64,000 nt of DNA from CAWBRY01 sp963791295. Lineage in GTDB: Bacteria > Bacteroidota > Bacteroidia > Chitinophagales > Chitinophagaceae. The translations under genes and the position numbers were made by a program. Position 1 is the stretch's first letter, and each line of letters begins with the position of its first letter. Under the pieces are notes generated by a model. The model did no database searches, had not been told where the DNA came from, and saw only the letters and a list, made by a program, of their open reading frames with translations. This document shows positions 52,365 through 61,465 of the stretch, in pieces. Location of the stretch: contig CAWBRY010000001.1 in assembly GCA_963791295.1 (NCBI GenBank), positions 2,108,001 to 2,172,000 on the forward strand, read 5' to 3'.

Positions 52365-53911
52365 GAAAGGGACGTTTGTTATTTGTTTTATTCATCGTTA
52401 TTGCGTCATGCAATGAATTCGATAAGAATGAATCTCATCAGCATGTGTCTGATGCCCAGATTGCCAGAGGTCAACTTTATGCCCGGAAGTATTGCCAATC
52501 ATGCCATTTGCTTCCTGATCCTTCCCAGCTTGATTCAAAGAGTTGGGAAAGAGGAGTTCTTCCGCAAATGGGACCCCGGTTGGGAATCATTGCGTATGGC
52601 AATGATCTATATCCTTCGAGCAGGAATGACAGAAATCTCGATCAAAGCTACTATCCTTCCACGCCGGTATTAAAATACCAGGAGTGGCAGAATATCATAG
52701 ATTATTATACCGCCGTTTCTCCTGAATCATTGCCCCCACAAAAAAGAAAATACGAAGTAAAGGCCAATCCCAGGCTGTTCAAGCCTGAAATCGCCCGTTT
52801 CAAAGTGGAGGACCCGGCAGTATGTTTCCTGAGAATAGATACATCAGTTTCGCCTCGACAGTTGATCGTTGCCGAATCGAACAATATGAATATTTTTCGC
52901 TTTGACAATCAATTTTCGATGATTGATTCGTTCCAGGGTCCCTCGCCGGTGGTAGATATGGAAATACACTCTCATGACCTACTTACCTGCAATGTGGGCG
53001 TGATGAATCCAAACAACGGCAAATTTGGTCTCGCCCAAAAGATTCGATTAGATGATCAGCATAAGATGGAAACAGATAGTAGTTTCAAGATCGAAAAACT
53101 GGCCCGGCCGGTCGAAATAATTTCGGTCGACCTGAATACGGATAAAAAAACCGACTATCTCGTGTGCGAATTTGGCAACCTCGTGGGGGCTCTATCCTGG
53201 ATGGAAGATACGGGAGAAGGTAAATTTGAAAAACACGTATTACGTTCTGCTCCGGGTCCGATTAAAGCATATATCCGCGACGTAAACAACGATGGGCTGC
53301 CGGATATTTGGGCCCTTTTCACTCAGGGAGAGGAAGGAATTTTTTTGTTTACTAATAAAGGCAAGGGGCAATTCGCCGAGGAACAAATCCTCCGTTTTCA
53401 ACCAGTTTTTGGCTCTTCATACTTTGAAATGAACGACTTTAACCAGGATGGATTTCCAGATATCCTTTACACCTGCGGAGACAATGCAGACTTTTCACCG
53501 GTATTGAAACCATATCATGGTGTATATATTTTTTTGAACGACGGAAAAAATCATTTTAAACAAAAATCTTTCTTCGCCATGTATGGTTGCTTTAAGGCGA
53601 TGGCTCGCGACTTTGACGGCGACGGTGATTTGGACATTGCAGCAATCTCTTTCTTTGCCGACAATGAAAAGCATCCGGAGGAAAGTTTTTTGTACCTTGA
53701 AAATAAGGGGGACTTCGATTTTCAACCGTACACCATACCCGGTATGGCATCGGGGCGTTGGCTTACCATGGATGCTGGCGATTGGGACAATGATGGAAAG
53801 CCGGACTTATTCCTGGGTAATTTCTCAATTACGCCGGAAAATGCGCCGGTTCATGCCGATTGGAAAAATGGTCCGTTCTTTTTATTCCTAAAGAATATCA
53901 CCAAGAAATAG
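52361..53911 (+). CDS. Lipoprotein with cytochrome-c-like and FG-GAP repeat domains
   Basis: The 516-residue protein is a lipoprotein (IVIASCNEF, Cys at residue 17) with one haem-attachment motif CQSCH (about residues 45-49) in a short cytochrome-c-like segment (ARGQLYARKYCQSCHLLPDP). It then has FG-GAP repeats (DVNNDGLPDIWALF, DFNQDGFPDILY, DFDGDGDLDIAA, DWDNDGKPDLFLGN). The combination of a c-type haem and propeller repeats suggests an extracytoplasmic redox role, which fits the haloperoxidase-like partner next to it. The ATG overlaps the upstream stop as ATGA. A distal axial methionine cannot be fixed. Confidence 0.85.
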   Translation: MRKGRLLFVLFIVIASCNEFDKNESHQHVSDAQIARGQLYARKYCQSCHLLPDPSQLDSKSWERGVLPQMGPRLGIIAYGNDLYPSSRNDRNLDQSYYPSTPVLKYQEWQNIIDYYTAVSPESLPPQKRKYEVKANPRLFKPEIARFKVEDPAVCFLRIDTSVSPRQLIVAESNNMNIFRFDNQFSMIDSFQGPSPVVDMEIHSHDLLTCNVGVMNPNNGKFGLAQKIRLDDQHKMETDSSFKIEKLARPVEIISVDLNTDKKTDYLVCEFGNLVGALSWMEDTGEGKFEKHVLRSAPGPIKAYIRDVNNDGLPDIWALFTQGEEGIFLFTNKGKGQFAEEQILRFQPVFGSSYFEMNDFNQDGFPDILYTCGDNADFSPVLKPYHGVYIFLNDGKNHFKQKSFFAMYGCFKAMARDFDGDGDLDIAAISFFADNEKHPEESFLYLENKGDFDFQPYTIPGMASGRWLTMDAGDWDNDGKPDLFLGNFSITPENAPVHADWKNGPFFLFLKNITKK

Positions 53912-53934
53912 AAGCCCAGTTCGACTATCCTCAA

Positions 53935-55269
53935 ATGAATTTTGTAAATAGCATATTAAAATATTTTGGCATCTTGCTCGCCATCCAGGTTTTTTTCAGT
54001 TCCTGTCAGCAGAAGAAAAAGTCCGAAGCTTTAAAGGCCGCTACCGAGATCCTCCATAAGAATGAGGACATTCTTACGGAGGTGATCATCTATGATGTAT
54101 TCACACCGCCTGTTGCAGCCAGGATCTATGTTTATTCCTCGCTCGCCTCCTACGAAGCTATCCGGTTTTTAAAAGAGGGAACTACATCCATCGCAGAAAA
54201 ATTAAAAGGATTCGGAAAAATGCCGTTGCCGGAGAACGGAAAAAAATATGATTACACACTTGCCGCAACGCGAGCATTTTTTACTGTGGTAAGAAACGTA
54301 AAAGTTTTTTCAGTGGATTCATTAAAGAATTATGAAAACTCCGTATACGGCAATTTCCTGGAAAACCTGGATGACTCCGTTTATCAGCGCTCCGTAGCTT
54401 TTGGCGATTCCGTTGCCAGCGTCATTCTCGCGAGGGCAAAAAAAGACGGTTATTTATTATCCAGGGGAAAACCTAAATACCTCGGAAGTCAGGATGCAGG
54501 AAAATGGCGGCCCACACCTCCGGATTATATGGATGGAGTGGAATGGTGCTGGAATGCGATGCTGCCAATGGTCATGGATTCGGCTTCTCAATTCACGCCT
54601 CCTCGACCACCGGTATTTAGTACAGACACCAATAGCGTTTATTTCGAAGCGCTTAAGGAGGTGTATGATATTGGGAAAAACCTAACGACTGAACAAAGAA
54701 CGATTGCCCGGTATTGGGATGACAACCCATTTGTGATGGAACATTCGGGCCATCTCATGTTTGCCAATAAAAAAATTACGCCGGGTGGGCATTGGATGGG
54801 CATAGCTGCCATCGCAGCAAAACAGTCGGGTGCAGATGCCGTTAAAACGGCGCAATCTTACGCCCTCACGGCGATTGCGCTCTACGATGCTTTCATTTCC
54901 TGCTGGGATGAAAAATACCGAAGTCATTATATCCGTCCTGTGACTGTGATCAATGAACAAATTGACCGAACATGGACACCTGTTTTGCAAACTCCGCCAT
55001 TTCCTGAATATACCAGCGGGCACAGTACCATTACTCGAAGTGCAGCTGCCGTCCTGACCAAATTATATGGAGAGAATTTTGCATTCCAGGATACCAGCGA
55101 TCTTAGATATATCGGGCTCCAACGCCATTTTGATTCGTTTGTACAGGCTGCCGAAGAATGTTCCATCAGTCGTGTGTACGGAGGCATTCACTACCGGTTT
55201 AGTGTAAACGAAGGTGCGAACACGGGACAAAAGGTAGGGCAGCTCATTATAGAAAGGCTCCTACAATGA
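53935..55269 (+). CDS. Vanadium-dependent haloperoxidase-like lipoprotein (PAP2 superfamily)
   Basis: The 444-residue protein is a lipoprotein from the ATG at 53935 (FFSSCQQKKK, Cys at residue 24). It has the PAP2/vanadium haloperoxidase phosphate- or vanadate-binding blocks: YRSHYIRPVTVIN (with Arg), PPFPEYTSGHSTITRSAAA (with Ser-Gly-His), and EECSISRVYGGIHYRFSVNEG (with Arg and His) near the C-terminus. Related enzymes oxidise halides with hydrogen peroxide or dephosphorylate. A frame opening at 53860 overlaps the previous gene and gives no lipobox. It is the last gene of the three-gene unit; hutU follows 28 bp later. Confidence 0.9.
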   Translation: MNFVNSILKYFGILLAIQVFFSSCQQKKKSEALKAATEILHKNEDILTEVIIYDVFTPPVAARIYVYSSLASYEAIRFLKEGTTSIAEKLKGFGKMPLPENGKKYDYTLAATRAFFTVVRNVKVFSVDSLKNYENSVYGNFLENLDDSVYQRSVAFGDSVASVILARAKKDGYLLSRGKPKYLGSQDAGKWRPTPPDYMDGVEWCWNAMLPMVMDSASQFTPPRPPVFSTDTNSVYFEALKEVYDIGKNLTTEQRTIARYWDDNPFVMEHSGHLMFANKKITPGGHWMGIAAIAAKQSGADAVKTAQSYALTAIALYDAFISCWDEKYRSHYIRPVTVINEQIDRTWTPVLQTPPFPEYTSGHSTITRSAAAVLTKLYGENFAFQDTSDLRYIGLQRHFDSFVQAAEECSISRVYGGIHYRFSVNEGANTGQKVGQLIIERLLQ

Positions 55270-55297
55270 TATCTAAAAATAGACGAATTTTGCAGGC

Positions 55298-56974
55298 ATG
55301 GGAACGATCGCACAATCCAAATACGATGCCGTCAAATATGCCACCCCGACGGGAACAAAAATACAATGCAAAGGATGGATACAGGAAGCAGCTTTGAGAA
55401 TGCTGCTTAATAATTTGAATCCGGAGGTAGCTGAAAGACCCGACGAACTCATTGTATACGGCGGCCGCGGAAAGGCCGCCCGTAATTTTGAATCTCTCGA
55501 CCTGATCATCAATGCACTTAAAGAGTTGGAAAACGACGAAACGCTGCTCATCCAAAGTGGTAAGCCCGTTGGAATATTAAAAACTCACCATGATGCTCCC
55601 CGGATATTGATCAGCAATTCGCAACTTGTTCCTAAGTGGGCAACCTGGGAACATTTTGATGAGCTAGAAAAAAAAGGATTAATGATGTATGGGCAGATGA
55701 CCGCTGGCTCCTGGATTTATATTGGTTCTCAAGGAATTGTACAGGGTACTTACGAAACTTATGGAGCCGTTGCTGACAAGCATTTTGGAGGGACTTTAAA
55801 ATCGACCTTAAATGTAACTGCGGGACTTGGAGGGATGGGTGGTGCCCAGCCGTTGGCTATAACCATGAACGGCGGAGTCGCCTTGATTGCCGAAGTGGAG
55901 TTATGGCGTATCGAAAAAAGAATCGAGACAAAATATTGCGATATTTTTTTTGAAAGCATGGATGAAGCGATCGATCGCGCCCTGGAAGCAAAACAAAATG
56001 GCGAAGCAATTTCCATTGCCGTGCTATGCAATGCCGTTTGTTTACTCGAACGCCTGATCGAGAGAAATGTTATTCCCGACACGCTTACCGACCAGACCTC
56101 CGCACACGATCCTTTAATTGGTTATATACCTCATACTATTAATAATGTACAGGCCACCATTATGCGGGAGGAAAATCCCAAACAATATCTTGAACTAAGT
56201 TATGCCAGCATGAAGCGTCATGTTGAATTGATGTTGGAATTGCAGGGCAGTGGTGCTATCACATTTGACTATGGAAATAATATCCGGGCAAGAGCGCATG
56301 AAGCTGGGTTAGTGAATGCATTCGACTTTCCTGGTTTCGTTCCGGCATACATCCGTCCCTTGTTTTGCGAAGGCAAGGGTCCGTTTCGCTGGGCTGCTTT
56401 GAGTGGAGATCCACATGATATTGCAGTCACAGATTTTGCTATCTGCAAACTATTTCCGGAAAACAGATCATTGTTGCGCTGGATTGAGTTGGCTCAGGAA
56501 AAAATCGCTTTTCAAGGTTTACCTGCACGCATTTGCTGGTTAGGCCAGGGAGAAAGGGAGCGTGCAGGACTCGTTTTTAATGACCTGGTGAGAACAGGAA
56601 AAGTCAAAGCACCTATTGTAATTGGACGCGATCACCTGGATACGGGTTCTGTCGCTTCTCCAAATCGCGAAACCGAATCAATGATGGATGGCAGCGATGC
56701 TGTAGCTGACTGGCCTATTCTAAATGCACTTGTCAACACCGCGAGTGGCGCTTCCTGGGTGTCGTTACATCACGGTGGCGGAGTAGGAATGGGTTATAGT
56801 ATTCATGCTGGCATGGTGATTGTTGCTGATGGTAGTCACGATGCAGAAAAACGTTTGTCGAGAGTTTTGCGCAATGATCCCGGGACCGGCGTGATTCGCC
56901 ATGCGGACGCGGGATATGAAAAGGCGAAGGAAACTTTGAAAAAAAATAGGTTAGACTTCACCGAGAGACTTTGA
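55298..56974 (+). CDS. hutU: Urocanate hydratase
   Basis: HutU converts urocanate to imidazolonepropionate with NAD+ as a tightly bound electrophile. The 558-residue protein has the N-terminal TPTGTKIQCKGWIQEAALRM block, the GLGGMGGAQPLAITMNGG nucleotide-binding region (about residues 179-196), RICWLGQGERERAGL, and the KAPIVIGRDHLDTGSVASPN signature (about 440-459). The length is normal. The start at 55298 is only 28 bp from the end of the haloperoxidase-like gene. It works with HutH (41626), although the two genes lie 12 kb apart. Confidence 0.96.
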   Translation: MGTIAQSKYDAVKYATPTGTKIQCKGWIQEAALRMLLNNLNPEVAERPDELIVYGGRGKAARNFESLDLIINALKELENDETLLIQSGKPVGILKTHHDAPRILISNSQLVPKWATWEHFDELEKKGLMMYGQMTAGSWIYIGSQGIVQGTYETYGAVADKHFGGTLKSTLNVTAGLGGMGGAQPLAITMNGGVALIAEVELWRIEKRIETKYCDIFFESMDEAIDRALEAKQNGEAISIAVLCNAVCLLERLIERNVIPDTLTDQTSAHDPLIGYIPHTINNVQATIMREENPKQYLELSYASMKRHVELMLELQGSGAITFDYGNNIRARAHEAGLVNAFDFPGFVPAYIRPLFCEGKGPFRWAALSGDPHDIAVTDFAICKLFPENRSLLRWIELAQEKIAFQGLPARICWLGQGERERAGLVFNDLVRTGKVKAPIVIGRDHLDTGSVASPNRETESMMDGSDAVADWPILNALVNTASGASWVSLHHGGGVGMGYSIHAGMVIVADGSHDAEKRLSRVLRNDPGTGVIRHADAGYEKAKETLKKNRLDFTERL

Positions 56975-56987
56975 CTACGGAATAAGT

Positions 56988-57014
56988 TTTGTAGTTTCTC
57001 TTTCGCTACCTTTG
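56988..57014 (+). promoter_or_regulatory. Possible Bacteroidota promoter (TTTG / TACCTTTG)
   Basis: TTTG at 56988-56991 and TACCTTTG at 57007-57014 (15 bp between) resemble the -33 and -7 boxes, although the spacing is shorter than the usual 17-23 bp. They lie upstream of the T9SS gene. Confidence 0.35.
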
Positions 57015-57042
57015 CTCTTGTTTTACCATCGTAATCTGCCAC

Positions 57043-58638
57043 GTGGAAAAATTCTACACGAAAGAGTTGAGTTGTCATGTGAAAAAACGGGTTGTTTTGC
57101 TCAGTTTTTTTCTGGGAAGCATTTCCTCGCTGAAAAGTCAGACCCCCATCACTGCCGCCACAGTCAATTACCTTCCTGCAAGCACTGGCACTACGTATGT
57201 TGCTAACGGAGCGCCTGGTTCTCCAATAGCGGCAAATACTTATACTTACACCTACGGAAATCTTTCAGGCACGACAAATAACGATCTTCAGATCGATAGT
57301 TATGATGCGGGAGGAACGACATATTTCTATTATCCGGTGAATAATTCCGTTGTGAGAATGAGGAGAGTGGACAACGCCCTTGTTACCGGCGTAAGAAACC
57401 TGAAATTTGATGAGGGAACAGTTTCGGGAGCCAATGTAAATATTACCGGCACTTACGATGACAACATGGAGAATTTCTTCAATAAAAATAACGGGTTTAA
57501 TTCCGGCACCGATAACCTGTTCGCCAATTTGAATGATGGCAACGGAAATTATAATAATATTGAGAGGGTAGATGTCATTTTTCCTACGGGCACCTTCGCT
57601 ACGGACAACAGCAAGGCCGGCTTCGCCATATTTGAAAGAGGAGCTACGGCGGCACATGATCCTGTTAAGGCGGCATTAATACTGGGATTAGATGGTTCGG
57701 GTCTTCCGACAAGTTATTCCTCTATTCTTTCTATTACATCCGTCAATTATGCGGGAACGGATGTGGTCGCCCCCAAAGCTTATGTAATTGCAAGAAGAGA
57801 CAACGCCATCGATCTGCAACTAATGGTTTCAACCACTACCAATCAACCCATCGGGGGAGTGTTATTTAAATATTCTGATTTTGGTATTGCCAACGGCACG
57901 CCAGTGTATGGCTATTCTTTATTTGCGACTGATTTTACCGGAACTCCTGCACAGGCAGTCGACTATACCGATGGAATTTTTTTTCCAACTACGACCGATG
58001 GCGCAACGGGGGCAGGTGGAATTGACCTGGTCGCCTTTACAGGAGTGGCACAATCAGAGCCGGTATTGACTGTTCTTCCGATAGAATTACTTTCGTTTAC
58101 AGTGACCGAAGTGAATGGACAACCACTCCTACAGTGGTCAACAGCTTCGGAGCAGAATAGCAGTCATTTTGATATTGAGCGAAGCGCCGATGGTTCCCTC
58201 TATACACGGCTAGGTGAGGTTCCCGCCGCAGTTAATTCAGTCGCAACTTTGAACTATCAATACCCGGATGACCTGAGTTCATTGAGTGCTGAACTGGTTT
58301 ACTATCGAATCAAGTTGGTCGATCTGGACAATACATTTACCTATTCACCGGTTGTTACTTTTAAAAGGAACAACAAAATCACCGATTTGAAGGTATATCC
58401 TCAGCCGCTCACACAGCAGACATACATCGAAGTCGGCAAAGCAGACTATTATAATATGAAATTGGTGAATTCCGAAGGCAGGATTGTTCAACAATGGAGC
58501 CGCGTCTTTATTTCATCACAGCAGCCCTTGAATATCTTTGATAAAAAAATGAGCAGTGGAATTTATTATTTACAACTGATTAATATTAAGACAGGAGCCA
58601 GGCAACAGGCAAAGGTCATCTGTGTGAATCCCGGGTAA
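57043..58638 (+). CDS. T9SS-secreted protein with C-terminal sorting domain
   Basis: The 531-residue protein has a signal peptide (VVLLSFFLGSISSLKSQ). It starts with a GTG at 57043; the GTG at 57079 (MKKRVVLLSF) gives a shorter leader and is a fair alternative. The middle part (about 40-340) is rich in Asn/Gly/Thr, with beta-strands as in adhesion or carbohydrate-binding modules, and no catalytic motif. The region from about 350 reads PIELLSFTVTEVNGQPLLQW, a fibronectin-like linker typical before T9SS domains. The last ~75 residues (LKVYPQPLTQQTYIEV ... GIYYLQLI) are a type A sorting domain with YPQP for the usual YPNP. Confidence 0.8.
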   Translation: MEKFYTKELSCHVKKRVVLLSFFLGSISSLKSQTPITAATVNYLPASTGTTYVANGAPGSPIAANTYTYTYGNLSGTTNNDLQIDSYDAGGTTYFYYPVNNSVVRMRRVDNALVTGVRNLKFDEGTVSGANVNITGTYDDNMENFFNKNNGFNSGTDNLFANLNDGNGNYNNIERVDVIFPTGTFATDNSKAGFAIFERGATAAHDPVKAALILGLDGSGLPTSYSSILSITSVNYAGTDVVAPKAYVIARRDNAIDLQLMVSTTTNQPIGGVLFKYSDFGIANGTPVYGYSLFATDFTGTPAQAVDYTDGIFFPTTTDGATGAGGIDLVAFTGVAQSEPVLTVLPIELLSFTVTEVNGQPLLQWSTASEQNSSHFDIERSADGSLYTRLGEVPAAVNSVATLNYQYPDDLSSLSAELVYYRIKLVDLDNTFTYSPVVTFKRNNKITDLKVYPQPLTQQTYIEVGKADYYNMKLVNSEGRIVQQWSRVFISSQQPLNIFDKKMSSGIYYLQLINIKTGARQQAKVICVNPG

Positions 58639-58642
58639 GGAA

Positions 58643-59497
58643 TCAATGAATATTCAGAAAGCTAGTATAATTGAGCGTATAACTAAAATCCTCATCGCCA
58701 ACCAGCAACTTTTCTCCCCGGTCAGTAAAAATAAATACGTGTTCGTCTAACTTGGAAAGGTAGAGAGCGGGCCTTCCTTCTTTGTCATTTAGTTGATAAA
58801 TCGCATTCCCATATTTCCCGGAAATAATTTTCCAGGTTCCTGTTTTGACTCCTTCATTGCGAAAAGCCGTTCCGAATATTTTATAAGTTGCCGGCTCATT
58901 TCGTGCAGCATTGGCATAGAGTACCAGGTACCATTTCAGCTTATAACATAAGGTGCCCGCAGGAACTACGCCCGGGACCTTGCACGGAGTTCGGCCCTGG
59001 AATGCGATCGAATCCAATAACACACCAGGCTTTGCGATAATATTGATTTGATCTGTTGCTGAAGGAGCTACATTATTAAGAGTGTAGCTCCACCCGCCAT
59101 TCCCCACCAGGAGGTTTTCTTGATTGTCCATCAACTGCAGGAGGTCACGATTTAACTCGGCAGCATTTAAGACCTCACTCTTATTTTGGAATCGATAGAA
59201 ATTGCTGGTTTTTGTCCAGGCGCCAGTCAAAGAAATTTTTTTGCCTCCATCGATAAATCCATTCGTATTAGCCTTACTTATACCATAGTTGCATTCAAGG
59301 CGGTATTCTTTTTCACCAAGGAATAGTTTCCATCGGATAAAATCGATAGAATCGGTTAGCGAAATGCCCAAAAAGGTTCGGACAACAGGATCCGCCGGAG
59401 TGCTTCCAATAAAAACCTTCTCCTTTGCATCTGCCTGGAAGTTCAACATTAGCACGAGGGAAAAAGCAACTAGACATTTCATACCCATTAGTTTCAT
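58643..59497 (-). CDS. Secreted protein with a duplicated NlpE-like domain
   Basis: The 284-residue protein has a signal peptide (MKCLVAFSLVLMLNFQADA). Two similar halves follow. The second (about 165-280) has FQGRTPCKVPGVVPAGTLCY, a strand-rich middle (ATYKIFGTAFRNEGVKTGTW), and ends LLVGDEDFSYTLNY. The first (about 30-142) has the same layout and ends LLVGNGGWSYTLNN. The FxGxxPC ... GxW ... LDxxG pattern is like NlpE-type copper-sensing lipoproteins, but there is no lipobox. The two GTW/GAW and LLVG blocks show an internal duplication. Function is not certain. It is convergent with the T9SS gene. Confidence 0.55.
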   Translation of the reverse strand: MKLMGMKCLVAFSLVLMLNFQADAKEKVFIGSTPADPVVRTFLGISLTDSIDFIRWKLFLGEKEYRLECNYGISKANTNGFIDGGKKISLTGAWTKTSNFYRFQNKSEVLNAAELNRDLLQLMDNQENLLVGNGGWSYTLNNVAPSATDQINIIAKPGVLLDSIAFQGRTPCKVPGVVPAGTLCYKLKWYLVLYANAARNEPATYKIFGTAFRNEGVKTGTWKIISGKYGNAIYQLNDKEGRPALYLSKLDEHVFIFTDRGEKLLVGDEDFSYTLNYTSFLNIH

Positions 59498-59689
59498 TCA
59501 AACCTAAACCAATCCATCGGACTTACATGATTTCCTACACATCCGGTCTCATTTACTTGACAAACGTGACCTCCGAAGAAAACTGTCGCAAATCCCCCAC
59601 AAGTTGGCGCATCTACACAGAAATTTATTTGGAAATTTGGCGGAAGTTTGCAGGATCAACTCCAAAATGAACCTTAAAAATTAAATTAT

Positions 59690-60118
59690 ATGGAAACAAA
59701 GGCAGCTACAGTCATCACGATCCAAACTGCGATCGATGCACCTGATCAAAAGGTATGGGAATACTGGACTAAACCCGAGCACATTGTTCAATGGAATACT
59801 CCCTCAGACGATTGGCATACGCCACGGGCGGAGAATGATCTGAGGCCTGGTGGGAAGTTCCTTTCCAGGATGGAGGCAAAGGACGGAAGCATGGGTTTTG
59901 ATTTTGGTGGCGTTTACGACGAGGTGAGGGATAAAGAATACATTGAATATACCCTTGGAGATGGAAGAAATGTAAAAGTCAATTTCACGCCCGAAGGAAA
60001 AAAAACCAATGTAGGGGTAAAATTTGAGGCTGAAACTACCAATTCCGTTGAAATGCAGCGGGGTGGGTGGCAGGCGATTCTGGATAACTTTCGAAAATAT
60101 ACAGAAGAGTCAAAATAA
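59690..60118 (+). CDS. SRPBCC / AHSA1-type START-like protein
   Basis: The 142-residue protein begins ITIQTAIDAPDQKVWEYWTK, the typical start of the activator-of-Hsp90-ATPase homologue (AHSA1) branch of the SRPBCC fold. It continues with LRPGGKFLSRMEAKDGSMGF, a DFGGVYDEVRDKEYIEYTL block, and the C-terminal helix QRGGWQAILDNFRKYTE. Relatives bind hydrophobic ligands in a deep cavity. The substrate is unknown. The gene is followed after 25 bp by the secreted protein gene on the same strand. Confidence 0.9.
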   Translation: METKAATVITIQTAIDAPDQKVWEYWTKPEHIVQWNTPSDDWHTPRAENDLRPGGKFLSRMEAKDGSMGFDFGGVYDEVRDKEYIEYTLGDGRNVKVNFTPEGKKTNVGVKFEAETTNSVEMQRGGWQAILDNFRKYTEESK

Positions 60119-60143
60119 TTAACTTTACCCCAAACATTTTTTT

Positions 60144-61460
60144 ATGAGAAGGACCTTTTTCATTTGGGGTACAATGTTGTTGGCTGCGATTTTCACAGAT
60201 GAGGAAGCAGCAGCCCAGCAATATAAATTGCACCAGGCGACCACGATAATGGGCATGAAAACAGAATCCACCATCTATGTCAAAGGTTCGCGTAAAAGAA
60301 CGGAAGGAGGAACTGTAATGGGCATCGTAAACGTGCCTACTACAATTGAACAATGTGATCTAAAACGTACGATTAAAATCAACGACAAGAAGAAACTTTA
60401 TTTTATCGAACCTTTCGCAAAGGACGATGATGAAGAGATCGACGAGGACGTTAAGCCAGCAACCACCGTAAAGACAAAGCCGGTTGAACAAACGACTCCC
60501 AAGAAAGGAGGCACCATTTTTATGTGGTACAGTATCAACGATACGGGCGAGAGAAAAAAAATATACGGTTTCACAGCCAGGCATGTTTGGACCAATCAAA
60601 AAATCAAACCATCTGCCGACGCATGCACGATGAAAGACAGTATGATTATTAAAACGGATGGATGGTATATCGATCTGCCTCAATTCAATTGTCCCGTCTC
60701 TTACAAGCCTTCCAAAACGATGGCTCCGGTAAAACAAACCATCGATTGCAAAGACCGATATGTTAATCGCCGCAGTGGGAAAGGAAAGCTCGGATTTCCG
60801 TTAACAGAAACGAGAACCATCATTACCGGTGCAGGAGCACAAACGAGCAACTTTGAAACGACTCTCGAAACACTGGAGTTGACAACGGCAAAACTTGACT
60901 CCATGCTTTTTGAAATTCCTCTCGGTTATAAGGAGGCTGCTACAGAGGATGAGTTGCAGGATAAATTTGATGTAAGTGAGATCATAAAGCAAGCCGGTGC
61001 TAAATATGATAAAGAAGTGGCAAATGTGGATCCGACAATAAAAAAGACTGGAATACTCCGGATTGGAGTATATGAACCTAAAAGTGAAGGGCAACTCCAG
61101 GGAAGCGATCTGCAAAAACATATGGCAAAGACCTTAACAGTCGGCAATATCGAAGGCGTCGTCGTTGCTACGGAAGAAGAGGCAAAAAAAATGAATTGTG
61201 ATTATTCCCTGACCACCGAATTTATGAAGCTTAAACAAGCGAATAAAATAGGCGGACTGCTAAAGGCGATTAAGAATACCGATCCGTCAGCCGCAAGCTC
61301 CTTTAATATTGAAGCTTCTCTCACCTTGATCAGTCTTACTGGAGCAGCCAATCCTCCGCCGCAAAAGGTGGATGGGAAATATGAAGGGAAAGTAGACGAT
61401 GCCGCGGAAAAAGCTACAGACGAAGGATGTCGTTTAGTCATTAAGGCCGTTACAAAATAG
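60144..61460 (+). CDS. Secreted protein of unknown function
   Basis: The 438-residue protein has a signal peptide (FIWGTMLLAAIFTDEEAAAQ). The N-terminal part (to about residue 240) has strands of a lipocalin- or DUF4412-like domain (YKLHQATTIMGMKTESTIYV, EQCDLKRTIKINDKKKLYFI) and cysteines at CDLK, ACTM, NCPV, DCKD. The C-terminal half (about 295-438) has mixed alpha/beta elements (TGILRIGVYEPKSEGQLQG, NIEGVVVATEEEAKKMNCDY, TLISLTGAANPPPQKVDGKY). I do not recognise a known enzyme. It lies between the AHSA1 gene and the DinB-like gene and may be co-transcribed with them. Confidence 0.6.
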   Translation: MRRTFFIWGTMLLAAIFTDEEAAAQQYKLHQATTIMGMKTESTIYVKGSRKRTEGGTVMGIVNVPTTIEQCDLKRTIKINDKKKLYFIEPFAKDDDEEIDEDVKPATTVKTKPVEQTTPKKGGTIFMWYSINDTGERKKIYGFTARHVWTNQKIKPSADACTMKDSMIIKTDGWYIDLPQFNCPVSYKPSKTMAPVKQTIDCKDRYVNRRSGKGKLGFPLTETRTIITGAGAQTSNFETTLETLELTTAKLDSMLFEIPLGYKEAATEDELQDKFDVSEIIKQAGAKYDKEVANVDPTIKKTGILRIGVYEPKSEGQLQGSDLQKHMAKTLTVGNIEGVVVATEEEAKKMNCDYSLTTEFMKLKQANKIGGLLKAIKNTDPSAASSFNIEASLTLISLTGAANPPPQKVDGKYEGKVDDAAEKATDEGCRLVIKAVTK

Positions 61461-61465
61461 TCAAC

